Source of the DNA: CAZOOK01 sp964581385
GTDB lineage: Bacteria; Pseudomonadota; Gammaproteobacteria; Nevskiales; Nevskiaceae
Reading direction: 5' to 3'
NCBI GenBank assembly: GCA_964581385.1
Contig: CAZOOK010000047.1
Span: 1-36,668 of the forward strand
Length of the DNA: 36,668 bases
Part shown: piece after piece, positions 23,601 through 31,315 of the stretch
How positions within the stretch are numbered: the stretch's first letter is position 1
How the letters are laid out: the number at the start of each line of letters is the position of its first letter
Notes under the pieces: model-generated
The model's input: the letters and a program-made list of their open reading frames with translations, nothing else
What the model was told of the DNA's origin: nothing
Database searches by the model: none
Made by a program: the position numbers and the translations under genes

Positions 23601-23957
23601 ATGGAGCGCACTCATGCGCACACACGCACGCGCGACGACGCACTGAGCGTCGTGCGTGACGTGTTTCTCGAGGCGATCGCCGACACGTTGCGCGAGCGCA
23701 ACTCGGTGCTGGGTGTGCGCAACGCGGACAATGAAGGTCGAATCGGAACGGCGTGCGGGTTCGACCGTCACGAATATTGTTTTTGTGAGGACGACGTCGT
23801 CGTGCTGAGGAGCATGCTCGCGTCGAGCATCGACACAAAGAACGTCGACCTCGAGCTGTTTGAGAAGCCCAACGTCATTCGCATGGGTTTTTACATCACC
23901 AAGGCACCCATTGCTGCAAAGAGTGAGGAGTGTGCGGCTGTTGCCGTGGCGGAATGA
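23601..23957 (+). CDS. Uncharacterised 118-aa protein
   Basis: After a His/Thr/Arg-rich N-terminus (ERTHAHTRTRDD) comes a helix (VVRDVFLEAIADTLRER), a segment with Cys (GFDRHEYCFCEDD) and a beta-type end (VIRMGFYITKAPI). The ATG at 23601 lies close after the GT microsatellite that separates it from the preceding gene. It lacks a clean upstream motif. No family recognised. Confidence 0.62.
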   Translation: MERTHAHTRTRDDALSVVRDVFLEAIADTLRERNSVLGVRNADNEGRIGTACGFDRHEYCFCEDDVVVLRSMLASSIDTKNVDLELFEKPNVIRMGFYITKAPIAAKSEECAAVAVAE

Positions 23958-24033
23958 CGGCGTCGTGCCGCGTCGCGTTTTTCTGTGTTTTATGTCGTCG
24001 CTCACATCCACACACCCCGCACGCACACACCAC

Positions 24034-24702
24034 TCATCCCCACATCTCGACGGCTCCGACCACGCGCTTCATGTTCTGCACGCACCAGAGCGCGTTCGTC
24101 GCCTTTCCGTAAAAGAAGCCCGCCAGAAGCGCGTGCTGCGGGTCGGCGTTGGGCGCGAGCTTCATCCCCATGCCCTGCACCTCGTGCAGCAGGTCCGTCC
24201 ACGTGTTGACCGTGAGCCCGATCGCGTCCATCTTCTCAGGGTTGGTCGCGAGGAAACAGTCCGCGAGCGCGCGCGTGGCGAGCGCCGCGTTGTGCGTCGC
24301 GTCCTGGATCTCCTTCGACTCGTTCAGGCCCGCCTTGCTGTGCGTCGCCATGAGCTCGAGCGCGGTCGCGAGATCCGTGAGCATCTCGTGCGCGTCGTCG
24401 GGGAGCGCGAGGTTCTTGAACACGTCGCGGTTGAAGATCGCCGCCACCGCGTGCGTGCTCGTGCGCGCATTGTGGATCGCCGCGCGCAACAAAAGAAGGT
24501 TCTCGGCGCGCTTCTCCTCGGCGTTCTGTTCCTGAAGAAGCGCGAACGCCGTCTTGATCGGGACAGTGGTCGGAGTGTCCGCGACCGGGACAGCGGCCTC
24601 GGCCACGGCCGCGACCGGGACAGCGGCGTCGACCGCGACCGGGACAGCGGCCTCGGCCTCGTCCTGGACACGCACGCGCTTCGAGGAGGGAGACGCGCTC
24701 AT
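24034..24702 (-). CDS. Helical DLLHE-family protein A with NLS-like cassette
   Basis: The 222-aa protein begins MSASPSSKRVRVQDE, a basic cassette, then an AVPVAVDAAVPVA segment made of three copies of the GACCGGGACAGCGG repeat, then a helical body with TWTDLLHEVQGMGMK and NALWCVQNMKRVVG. The same start and the same DLLHE-x-QG-x-G-x-K plus W-x-V-x-N-[LM] blocks occur in the gene at 26192, so they are paralogues. It is divergent from the dioxygenase at 24851. The basic cassette suggests nuclear targeting. No catalytic motif is seen. Confidence 0.8.
   Translation of the reverse strand: MSASPSSKRVRVQDEAEAAVPVAVDAAVPVAAVAEAAVPVADTPTTVPIKTAFALLQEQNAEEKRAENLLLLRAAIHNARTSTHAVAAIFNRDVFKNLALPDDAHEMLTDLATALELMATHSKAGLNESKEIQDATHNAALATRALADCFLATNPEKMDAIGLTVNTWTDLLHEVQGMGMKLAPNADPQHALLAGFFYGKATNALWCVQNMKRVVGAVEMWG
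24583..24650. repeat. Three copies of GACCGGGACAGCGG
   Basis: Copies begin at about 24583, 24613 and 24637, with a diverged one at 24557. On the minus coding strand they give repeated AVPVA units. Confidence 0.85.
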
Positions 24703-24778
24703 GTTGGTCTTGTCTTGTCTTGTCTCTCGGCTCTTGTGTTGTGTTGTGTCTCGACGCCCGACAAAGCCCGGGACAGTT

Positions 24779-24798
24779 CTGTATACTTAAACATACAG
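24779..24798. promoter_or_regulatory. AT-rich dyad CTGTAT...ATACAG
   Basis: A 20-bp inverted repeat with a TATA-like centre (TATACTTAAA) in the 148-bp divergent gap between the DLLHE gene (start 24702) and the dioxygenase (start 24851). It is flanked by GTTCTG and CAGAAC, which extend the symmetry imperfectly. Candidate operator or bidirectional core promoter. Confidence 0.45.
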
Positions 24799-24850
24799 CA
24801 CTCGACACAGAACAGCACAACACAAGACGAGAAAGACTGGCAAGACCGAG

Positions 24851-25972
24851 ATGAGCGCAACTCTCGCCGCGGAGGTCCCTGCCGATGTCCCGGTCCCGGT
24901 CGCGGTCGCGGCCGAGCCCAAGAAGCGCGTGAGGCGCGCGGTGGTTCGTCGCTCGACGGCCGACGTGCCTCCCGTGATCGGGCCTCTGCCTCGTGACATG
25001 GAGCTCGTGGCTCGTCTCGAGCGCGACGGTTACGCGATCATTCGTTCGGTTCTCACGGAACATGAGTGCGACGAGGCTCGCAGCCACGCGTGGGACTGGT
25101 TCGAGGAGCTCGCGCCCAACGTCAGCCGCGACGATCCGAGCGCGTGGAACTCGAAGAACGTTCCGCAGCTCACGGGCGGGCTCACGAAGGGTCTCGTGCA
25201 GTTCTACGGCGTGGGCTGGAACAAGTCCGACGTGTACGTTCGCGACCGGATCAAGGGCGTGTTCGCGAGCATCTACGGGACGGAACGTCTGTGGACGTCG
25301 TTTGGCGGTTTCTCGATCTCGAAGCGCCCCAAGGATCGGTTCTGCGCCTACAAGGACCTCGCGGACTGGGAGGCGCACAAGTTCGACGGTGGGAAACTGC
25401 ACTCGGACCAGACCCGCACGTCGGTGCACCTGTGCTACCAGAGCGGCGTGGCGCTCACGGCGCAGCCCGAGGACGGACACGTTTTTGTGTGCGTGCCCGG
25501 ATCGCACCTTTGGCACGCCGAGCTTCTGGCGATGGGCGACACGCGCAAGGTGCACTGGATGGAGCTCACCGACGCGCAGATGCAGTTTCTCAAATCGAAA
25601 GGACTGGCTCCGGTCCGCGTATCGCTCAACCGCGGCGACATGGTCCTTTGGGACAGCCGCACGGTCCACTCGAACTCGGGGTGGTGTGCGACCGCGCCGC
25701 AAGGTGCCGAGCGCCTGCAGTCGCTCATTTGCATGGGTCCCGCGCCCGCGGTTGGAACGAAGAACCACGACGACGAGGTGGCGTTTCGCCGCGAGTGCTA
25801 CGCCAATAACATCACCGGCAAGCACTCGTACAACCCGACGCGGGCGTTTCCGCGCATCCCGCGCAAGTACGGCCCGACGCAGTACGCGCCCGATCCGCTC
25901 CCACCCGCTGAGCTGACGCTCGAGCAGATGTGGCTGCACGGCCTCGAACCGTACCCCCCTCACATGCGCTGA
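24851..25972 (+). CDS. PhyH-type Fe(II)/2-oxoglutarate dioxygenase A
   Basis: This 373-aa protein fits the phytanoyl-CoA dioxygenase family: a double-stranded beta-helix enzyme that uses Fe(II), O2 and 2-oxoglutarate to hydroxylate a substrate. The iron ligands are visible as His184-x-Asp186 (KLHSDQT) and His273 (DSRTVHSNS), and Arg288 is a candidate 2-oxoglutarate ligand. FVCVPGSH before the last part is typical of the family. The N-terminus carries a PADVPVPVAVAAEPKKRVRRAV cassette. All catalytic residues are present, so the enzyme is probably active; its substrate is unknown. It pairs divergently with the DLLHE gene and has a paralogue at 27483. Confidence 0.9.
   Translation: MSATLAAEVPADVPVPVAVAAEPKKRVRRAVVRRSTADVPPVIGPLPRDMELVARLERDGYAIIRSVLTEHECDEARSHAWDWFEELAPNVSRDDPSAWNSKNVPQLTGGLTKGLVQFYGVGWNKSDVYVRDRIKGVFASIYGTERLWTSFGGFSISKRPKDRFCAYKDLADWEAHKFDGGKLHSDQTRTSVHLCYQSGVALTAQPEDGHVFVCVPGSHLWHAELLAMGDTRKVHWMELTDAQMQFLKSKGLAPVRVSLNRGDMVLWDSRTVHSNSGWCATAPQGAERLQSLICMGPAPAVGTKNHDDEVAFRRECYANNITGKHSYNPTRAFPRIPRKYGPTQYAPDPLPPAELTLEQMWLHGLEPYPPHMR
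24887..24913. repeat. 27-bp direct repeat, copy 1
   Basis: Identical over 27 bases to 27534-27560. It is the GTCCCGGTC element inside the dioxygenase A gene, encoding VPVPVAVA. Confidence 0.9.
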
Positions 25973-25973
25973 T

Positions 25974-26013
25974 GGTGTGTGTGTGTGTGTGTGTGTGGTG
26001 GAGAGAGAGAGAG
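25974..26013. repeat. GT then GA microsatellite
   Basis: A pure GT run followed by a GA run immediately after the stop of dioxygenase A. The 219-bp gap to the end of the convergent gene at 26192 shows no other feature. Confidence 0.85.
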
Positions 26014-26191
26014 CGGCTTAAGTGTGTGCGGCGCCGCGTCACCGCCATCGAAACAAAATGGATCACTCGCTCACCTCTCGGAACAACTCGCGCATGCGCG
26101 CACACGCGCGTTTGTTCTGCTGCATGAACAAACCTCGTGTTCTGTTCATCGACAGACAACGTCTCCTCTTCCCAACCGCACAACGCACTGC

Positions 26192-26860
26192 TTACGAAGC
26201 GTTTTCGGTCGGCGGGATGAACCGCATCAAATTGCGCACGTGCCACGCGGCGTGCGCGGCCGCCGTCGCGATGACCGTCGTGTGCATCTCGGCGCCGGCG
26301 TCCTCAAAGTTCTCGACATCTTGTTTCTCCTCCTCCTCCGTCTTGTACCTGTTCTTGATTCCGAGCCCCTGCAGCTCGTGCAGCAGATCGACGAAAGAGG
26401 TCACGCCCTTTGGCACTTCGCGCACGCCGGAGCCACGGATGGTGTCCATCGCGCGTACAATGTCGACGAGGCTCTGCACAGCCGCGTGCGTCTGGTTGAT
26501 GATCTCCTTGTCGTCGTCGATGTCGTCGTCGATGTCGCCGCCCTTCTTGGTCCGCTGCATGGCGAGCTCGAGACATTTCACCAGATTCGCGAGCGTGTTG
26601 GTCACACTCTCCTTGTCGCACAAATGGAAATGGAACGCGGAATCGTGAAAGATCTCGCCCATAGCGTAACGCATCGAGTACTGCTCGAGAATGCTCTCGA
26701 AGAAATCCGCGCGCGCATTCTTACGCTGAATGCGCTCGAGCGCGTCCGGGCTCAGCTCGGAGGCAGGCGTGTCCTTGTCGTCGTCCTCATCCGCGACCTG
26801 GACATGCGCATGCGCGTCCGCGTCCTGGACACGCGCGCGCTTCGAGGGAGCCGAGCTCAT
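26192..26860 (-). CDS. Helical DLLHE-family protein B with NLS-like cassette
   Basis: This 222-aa paralogue of the gene at 24034 begins MSSAPSKRARVQDA, then an Asp-rich stretch, and keeps the SFVDLLHELQGLGIK and AWHVRNLMRF blocks. A second Asp-rich run (GDIDDDIDDDKE) is unique to this copy. The upstream leader on the minus strand (ACACAACACAAGAGCCGCGAGACAAGACGAC) is nearly the same as that of copy A, so the promoter was duplicated with the gene. Function unknown; nuclear role inferred from the basic cassette. Confidence 0.8.
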   Translation of the reverse strand: MSSAPSKRARVQDADAHAHVQVADEDDDKDTPASELSPDALERIQRKNARADFFESILEQYSMRYAMGEIFHDSAFHFHLCDKESVTNTLANLVKCLELAMQRTKKGGDIDDDIDDDKEIINQTHAAVQSLVDIVRAMDTIRGSGVREVPKGVTSFVDLLHELQGLGIKNRYKTEEEEKQDVENFEDAGAEMHTTVIATAAAHAAWHVRNLMRFIPPTENAS

Positions 26861-26901
26861 GTCGTCTTGTCTCGCGGCTCTTGTGTTGTGTTTTCACGCT
26901 G

Positions 26902-26922
26902 GGTTGCTCCGATTCCGCAACC
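26902..26922. repeat. Small hairpin GGTTGC...GCAACC
   Basis: A 6-bp stem with a 9-base loop between the DLLHE B promoter and the U-box gene. CA microsatellite sequence follows at about 26970-26996. Confidence 0.4.
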
Positions 26923-26994
26923 TCGGAACACTGAGGAATACGGGTCGTCCCGTTCGCTTACGTCGCCGCCGCACACGCACACGCACACGCACAA

Positions 26995-27396
26995 TCAACG
27001 CTTGCGCTTGGCGTTGGCGCGCGCGGCGGCTCGGTTCGCGCGCGCTTGCGTCTCGGAGATTGTGAGACGTCGCGGAGGGAGGTCCGCGACCGACGCGACT
27101 TGGTACCCGAGCGCCTCCATGACCTCGCGCATGGCCCAGTTCGGCGTGAGCGTCAGGTCGGTGAGGTTCTTGCCCGTGCGCGGCGACTGCCTGCTGCGCT
27201 TGAACCACTCCTCGATTTGGCCGCGCTCGTACGTGTGTCCGTCGCTCGCGACGACAGGATCGTAAAACGGCTCGAGGCTCATGACACACGAGGTCGCCGC
27301 CGCAAGACGAGGAGCGAGAACGGGAGGCTCCTTCTCGTTGGTCAGGTCCACAACGACATCGATCTCGTCCGCGACCGGGACAGGGGTGCTCGTCAT
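26995..27396 (-). CDS. U-box ubiquitin ligase with SUMO-interacting motif
   Basis: The 133-aa protein has a PVPVADE start, then DVVVDLTNEKE (residues 13-23), a textbook SUMO-interacting motif with flanking acids, then a U-box (residues 28-97) with CVMSLEPFYDPVVASDGHTYER, W64, SPRT and LTPNWAMREVM, and a basic end (NAKRKR). U-box domains recruit E2 enzymes and transfer ubiquitin without zinc. A SUMO-interacting motif next to a ligase domain is the plan of SUMO-targeted ubiquitin ligases such as RNF4, which use RING domains. I infer a viral ligase acting on SUMOylated nuclear proteins. It is divergent from dioxygenase B. Confidence 0.87.
   Translation of the reverse strand: MTSTPVPVADEIDVVVDLTNEKEPPVLAPRLAAATSCVMSLEPFYDPVVASDGHTYERGQIEEWFKRSRQSPRTGKNLTDLTLTPNWAMREVMEALGYQVASVADLPPRRLTISETQARANRAAARANAKRKR
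27373..27386. repeat. GGGACC element in SUMO/U-box gene 5' end
   Basis: GACCGGGACAGGGG on the plus strand, read as PVPVA a few codons after the ATG of the minus-strand gene. Confidence 0.7.
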
Positions 27397-27464
27397 GTTT
27401 TGTTTTTTGTGCTGCCAGACCCAATTCGAGTGTGTCGTGTGTCGTCTCGAGGATGCGCGATATC

Positions 27465-27472
27465 ACAACGCA
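27465..27472 (+). promoter_or_regulatory. ACAACGCA motif for gene at 27483
   Basis: Exact motif, 10 bases before the ATG, followed by GAAGACCAAG. Confidence 0.65.
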
Positions 27473-27482
27473 GAAGACCAAG

Positions 27483-28550
27483 ATGAGCTCGTCGGCCAAA
27501 CGCGCGCGTCTCGACGATGCGGCCGCCTCGGCCGTCCCGGTCCCGGTCGCGGTCGCGGCCCCAGCCACGATCGAGTTCGCAAGCATGACGCGCGCCGACA
27601 TGCTCGCGAGCCTGAAGCGCGACGGGTACGTCGTTGTGCGCGGCGTGGCGTCGCGCGAGCAGGCCGCGCACCTGCACGACCTTTTGTGGCGCGACCTCGA
27701 ACTGCTCGCGCCCGGTCTGCGCCGCGCGGACAAAACGACGTGGACGCCGAAGAACAGGCCTGAGCACGCGGGCGGCCTGATCCAGCACTACGGCGTCGGG
27801 TGGTGGGAGAGCTGCGTGCGCGCTCGCGCGCTGATGAGTCCGGTGTTTGCGACGATTTGGGGCGTCGACGTCCGCGACCTGTGGACGTCGTTCGACGGCG
27901 TCTCGATCACGCGCAAGCCAGCTCAGGGGCGGTGCGCGTTCAAGGACGTGGAGGACTGGTCCGCGCGCGCGCTTCGCGACAACCGTCTTCACGTCGACCA
28001 GACCGTCGCAGGATTCAAGTGCGTGCAAGGCGGTCTGGCGCTGTGCGACCAGCCGATCGAGGGCCACGTGTTTGTGTGCGTGCCCGGCTCGCACCTCGTG
28101 CACACCGACCTCATGGCGCGCGGCCCGACGAAAAAGACGCCCGGCTGGGAGACGATGACGCCGGCGCAGCTCGATTTTCTCGAGGCGCGCGGGTTTCAAC
28201 CCGTGCGCGTCGCGCTCTCGGCCGGTGACGCCGTGTACTGGGACAGCCGCACCGTGCACAACAGCGGACCGTACACGGCGGCCGCAGCTGCGGATTCGGA
28301 GCGCGCGCAGATCTTTGCGTGCATGACGCCGTCGCCGCCGTCTGGTCCGCTCCGCGACACGCAAATGGCGAAACGCCGCGCGTACCACGCCGATCGCCGC
28401 ACGTCGAAACACTCGCCGTGGCCGGTGCGCGTGTTTGGCAAGAAGCCGCGCTCGTACGGCGGAGGCAGCGGCGGACCCGAGATGCATCCCGAGAACGTTC
28501 CGCGCTTCGAGCTCGACGCCGACGCGCGCAAGCTGCACGGCCTCGAGTAA
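27483..28550 (+). CDS. PhyH-type Fe(II)/2-oxoglutarate dioxygenase B
   Basis: This 355-aa paralogue of the enzyme at 24851 keeps His170-x-Asp172 (RLHVDQT), His259 (DSRTVHNSG), candidate Arg274, and FVCVPGSH. It begins MSSSAKRARLDDAAASAVPVPVAVAA, combining the KRAR basic motif and the VPVPVAV segment in one N-terminus. Blocks such as LWTSF and YGVGW match enzyme A throughout, so both came from one duplication. Active-site residues are intact. Substrate unknown; relatives in algae and large viruses are mostly uncharacterised. A nuclear protein substrate or a modified base are possibilities, not conclusions. Confidence 0.9.
   Translation: MSSSAKRARLDDAAASAVPVPVAVAAPATIEFASMTRADMLASLKRDGYVVVRGVASREQAAHLHDLLWRDLELLAPGLRRADKTTWTPKNRPEHAGGLIQHYGVGWWESCVRARALMSPVFATIWGVDVRDLWTSFDGVSITRKPAQGRCAFKDVEDWSARALRDNRLHVDQTVAGFKCVQGGLALCDQPIEGHVFVCVPGSHLVHTDLMARGPTKKTPGWETMTPAQLDFLEARGFQPVRVALSAGDAVYWDSRTVHNSGPYTAAAAADSERAQIFACMTPSPPSGPLRDTQMAKRRAYHADRRTSKHSPWPVRVFGKKPRSYGGGSGGPEMHPENVPRFELDADARKLHGLE
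27534..27560. repeat. 27-bp direct repeat, copy 2
   Basis: Identical to 24887-24913, lying in the 5' coding end of dioxygenase B about 50 bases after the ATG. Confidence 0.9.
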
Positions 28551-28588
28551 CGCGGTTGTGTGAGGTGAGCGAGAGCTAGAGCGAGAAC

Positions 28589-28596
28589 ACAACGCA
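28589..28596 (+). promoter_or_regulatory. ACAACGCA motif for gene at 28615
   Basis: Exact motif, 18 bases before the ATG, followed by AAAAAGACGAGGGAAAAG. Confidence 0.65.
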
Positions 28597-28614
28597 AAAA
28601 AGACGAGGGAAAAG

Positions 28615-29853
28615 ATGGACTCCGGTCTCCCTTCCGCGCCCTCCGGCGTCCCGGTCCCGGTCCCGGTGTCGGCCCGCGTCCCGGTCTCGTTGGCGACGCG
28701 TCGCGCTCTGATGATAGCGGGCTCAAACGGAACGACCCACTTGGCGACCTTTAGACCGAACAGAAAATATCGTTGGGTTGCCAGTTACGACAAGCGCGTT
28801 CTGCTGTGCAAGCCTGGCGACGAAACCTCTGGTTTTTTGTTTTTGTTTTCAATGCCGGACATGAAGATGATTTCTTGCTTTGACGTCGCCAGCGTTGTGT
28901 ACCCATCGCACATACAGCGCGTGCAGAACATATGGCGCCCGATGTGGATTCGGTGTTTGTGTGTTTCTCGTGGAGCGCGACTCGTCGCGTTTTGTCTCCC
29001 GGCCGAGGACGTGATTCTTCCAGACCAGCATGGAGACGGCAACAACGTCGTGTTCGTTGTGGACGTCGCGAGCAAAACAACCGTTTTTTCGCAGCGCCGC
29101 ACGAACGTGGCGGATTTGAACTTCAGCGCCGACGGAGAGTGGCTCTACGAACTCGACGAACCAAACATAAACGACGACGCGAACGAGGAAACGGTGTTTT
29201 CTCGGCGCACGAGCGGACCAGACGCGTGGACGAGATGCGATGTCGTTGCGCGTTGGGACGAGGACCCATGTGCGTTGTGCAGACTCCTCGTCGGGCAGGA
29301 CTCGCTTGGCGTCGTCGTCCGCGGCCCGGTCGGTAAGGACAAAATCGTCATGCTCGACGCGAACCCGCTGCGCGAGATTGTGTTGCACGACGGCCGTGAT
29401 ATGATCACGGAGGCGTTCTTTGCACTCGACGGACGTCGTCTCATCGTCGGCGTTAATCCTGTCATCGCCGTTTACCTGATCGACGGCGCCACGCGCGACG
29501 ACGTGCGTTTCACACCTGGGTGGTCGAACATCGTTGCAATGGACATCAGCGGGCGCATGATGTACACGATCGACCCGTGGAAGTCGATCCACGCGTACGG
29601 GTTCGACGAGACTGGATTCGGTGAAGAGCAAGCGGTCGTGACCGCGCGCGAGAACGAAGTCGTTGTTGGCACGAGCGTGTTCGCAACGTTTGTGCTCTTT
29701 GACAAGAGCGCGAACACGTTCCGCGTGCTGAGCCGCTACGCGCCGATCGCGGCGAACGTGCTCGCTGTGCTGTGCGATCGGCGGTGGCGGCGCTTCTTCG
29801 TCGACGCGGACGGCGATCACGCAATCGTGTCGCGCATGCTGTCGTTTTGTTGA
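28615..29853 (+). CDS. Beta-propeller-like protein with VPVPVPV N-terminus
   Basis: The 412-aa product starts with SGVPVPVPVSARVPVSL, encoded by the GTCCCGGTC element, then has repeated four-strand units (ADLNFSADGEWLYEL, TEAFFALDGRRLIVGV, IVAMDISGRMMYTI) as in WD40-like or lactonase-like propellers. Its end, RRWRRFFVDADGDHAIV, resembles the ends of the WD40 proteins at 19189 and 19865 (WWKLF...GDGDH, WKQIL...PDGD), so the three may form one family. GH/WD signatures are degenerate. Probably an interaction scaffold. Confidence 0.78.
   Translation: MDSGLPSAPSGVPVPVPVSARVPVSLATRRALMIAGSNGTTHLATFRPNRKYRWVASYDKRVLLCKPGDETSGFLFLFSMPDMKMISCFDVASVVYPSHIQRVQNIWRPMWIRCLCVSRGARLVAFCLPAEDVILPDQHGDGNNVVFVVDVASKTTVFSQRRTNVADLNFSADGEWLYELDEPNINDDANEETVFSRRTSGPDAWTRCDVVARWDEDPCALCRLLVGQDSLGVVVRGPVGKDKIVMLDANPLREIVLHDGRDMITEAFFALDGRRLIVGVNPVIAVYLIDGATRDDVRFTPGWSNIVAMDISGRMMYTIDPWKSIHAYGFDETGFGEEQAVVTARENEVVVGTSVFATFVLFDKSANTFRVLSRYAPIAANVLAVLCDRRWRRFFVDADGDHAIVSRMLSFC
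28648..28672. repeat. GTCCCGGTC element in propeller gene 5' end
   Basis: Three successive GTCCCG units encoding VPVPVP, about 35 bases after the ATG; related to the 27-bp direct repeat of the dioxygenases. Confidence 0.75.
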
Positions 29854-29872
29854 ACACAGCGAGTGTCACACC

Positions 29873-29880
29873 ACAACGCA
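29873..29880 (+). promoter_or_regulatory. ACAACGCA motif for gene at 29892
   Basis: Exact motif, 11 bases before the ATG. Confidence 0.65.
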
Positions 29881-29891
29881 ACACCGATTCG

Positions 29892-30308
29892 ATGTCGTCG
29901 CCCGATGTTTTCTCTGAGGCCGAGTCGCGTCGATTGCTCGAGTTGGCGGCCACCTCGGCGTCGACCGTGACGTGCAGCGCCATCAAGACGTGCAAGAACG
30001 CCGACGTCGCGCTGTGTGAAGCCAAGAAGAACACGGCGAACGAGTTGACGGCTGTCGGCTTGATTCAAGGCCTGGTGGCGGTCATCGACGAGCTCGAAGC
30101 GAAGGTGATCGACGAGACGCGCGCTGTGCTCGCTGCGGACGACGCGAATCGTCCGCGCGCCGTGGGGCGTTTGACATCGGCGCGAGAAGCGTACCTTCGC
30201 GCCGCGGACGAGTTCGTGAGCAAGATGGCCTCTGTTGTGACGGGTGCGAAGCGAGCCGCGGCGATCTCGGCGAGCGCATCTGCGCCCGCGGCTGCGCCTG
30301 CAGGGTGA
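29892..30308 (+). CDS. Small helical protein A
   Basis: This 138-aa protein is almost entirely helical, with LEAKVIDETRAVLAADDANRP and a C-terminal Ala/Pro-rich tail. It aligns in its second half (VIDELEAKV...A-x-x-x-x-x-DEFVSKM) with the next gene at 30375, which follows in the same direction, so they are tandem paralogues. Function unknown; four-helix-bundle or coiled-coil packing is likely. Confidence 0.7.
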   Translation: MSSPDVFSEAESRRLLELAATSASTVTCSAIKTCKNADVALCEAKKNTANELTAVGLIQGLVAVIDELEAKVIDETRAVLAADDANRPRAVGRLTSAREAYLRAADEFVSKMASVVTGAKRAAAISASASAPAAAPAG

Positions 30309-30374
30309 ACACAACACAACACATCACAACTCGAGTCTCGTCTCTCACCCACACCCACACCCACACTCGGTTCC

Positions 30375-30836
30375 ATGTCCCGATCGAGCACGACGGATGC
30401 GGACGCGTCGAGTGCGGACATTGCTGATTTTATGCGCCGAATCAAAGAGTGTCGCGCGTTCGTCACCGCCGAGGCCAAGGAGACGGAGGATGCGGCGAAG
30501 CGTGTCGTGCTGAACGGACACCGCGACGCGACGGTCGTCGAGTTCGGAGAGAGTCTCGACGTGAGCGCCGTTCTCACCGGCCAAACGGCCGCCATTGGTG
30601 AACTCAAGGCTTTGGCCGACAAGAAGATTCTGGCTCTCTCGACAGCCACGACCGACGAAGACAAGTCGCGACTCATGGGAAGTTTGACCGTGTTCGTCGA
30701 CGCGTTGAAGCGCGCCGTCTCGGAGTTCGACGACACGCTGAAGACGATTGAACGCGGCGCGATCGAGAGCGGAGCTGTCCGTGCGCCTGCGCAGGCGCCT
30801 GCGCCAACGCAAAAGTCCGCGGCGAAGAGGTGTTGA
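30375..30836 (+). CDS. Small helical protein B, tandem paralogue of A
   Basis: The 153-aa product has helices RRIKECRAFVTAEAKETEDAAKRV, AIGELKALADKKILAL and FVDALKRAVSEFDDTLKTIERG, with a low-complexity end APAQAPAPTQKSAAKRC. Its central part matches the protein at 29892 in helix spacing and in the order G-E-L/D-E-L, then F-x-x-x-[LM]. ACACAACACAACACATCACAACTCG lies upstream but 40 or more bases away, and CCACACCCACACCC repeats fill the rest of the leader. Confidence 0.7.
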   Translation: MSRSSTTDADASSADIADFMRRIKECRAFVTAEAKETEDAAKRVVLNGHRDATVVEFGESLDVSAVLTGQTAAIGELKALADKKILALSTATTDEDKSRLMGSLTVFVDALKRAVSEFDDTLKTIERGAIESGAVRAPAQAPAPTQKSAAKRC

Positions 30837-30883
30837 GTGTTGAGTGTGGGCGCGGTTGTGAGTGTGAGCGAGCGTGAAACAAC

Positions 30884-30891
30884 ACAACGCA
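30884..30891 (+). promoter_or_regulatory. ACAACGCA motif for gene at 30899
   Basis: Exact motif, 7 bases before the ATG, one of the shortest spacings. Confidence 0.65.
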
Positions 30892-30898
30892 ACCGAAC

Positions 30899-31273
30899 AT
30901 GAACCAGTACCCTCGCACCGACGACGAGCGCGTGAGCGCCGCGAAAGCGCGCGTGCGAGAGGCGCGTCGCGAGTTCAACGAGGCGATCGAGAAGCACGAA
31001 CGTGTCGTGCGTTTGGTCGCCAAGCGCGAACTCAAGTTGTACGACGCACTGGCGCAGTGCAAACGCGACGACGCCGTCGAGATCAACGAACAACGCATCA
31101 CGGCGCAAAAGGCTGAAAAGAGAACGCGCGAGGCCGTCGACACGGCGCTCGCCGAGCTTCGTCGCAAACGCGCCGAACTCTCGGCGCTCGAGGACAAGAT
31201 TCAAGACGAAGCCGACTTTGCCGAACTCGCCGCGATGCGAGCGCACGCGTCGAAACGCGCGCGCAAGGCGTGA
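30899..31273 (+). CDS. Coiled-coil protein with C-terminal basic motif
   Basis: This 124-aa protein is a long charged helix (AKARVREARREFNEAIEKHE, KAEKRTREAVDTALAELRRKR) with heptad-like hydrophobic spacing, so it likely forms a coiled-coil dimer. It ends in ASKRARKA, the same KRAR basic motif found at the N-termini of genes at 26860, 27483 and 34185, here at the C-terminus. No other domain. Confidence 0.72.
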   Translation: MNQYPRTDDERVSAAKARVREARREFNEAIEKHERVVRLVAKRELKLYDALAQCKRDDAVEINEQRITAQKAEKRTREAVDTALAELRRKRAELSALEDKIQDEADFAELAAMRAHASKRARKA

Positions 31274-31315
31274 GCGAGCGTGAACCACACCACAACTCAT
31301 TTTCACACTCGACAC

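Noticed and set aside
24236..25963. 575-residue minus-strand open frame opposite dioxygenase A
   Set aside because: Antisense shadow created by high GC content; the plus strand has intact catalytic motifs and a promoter.
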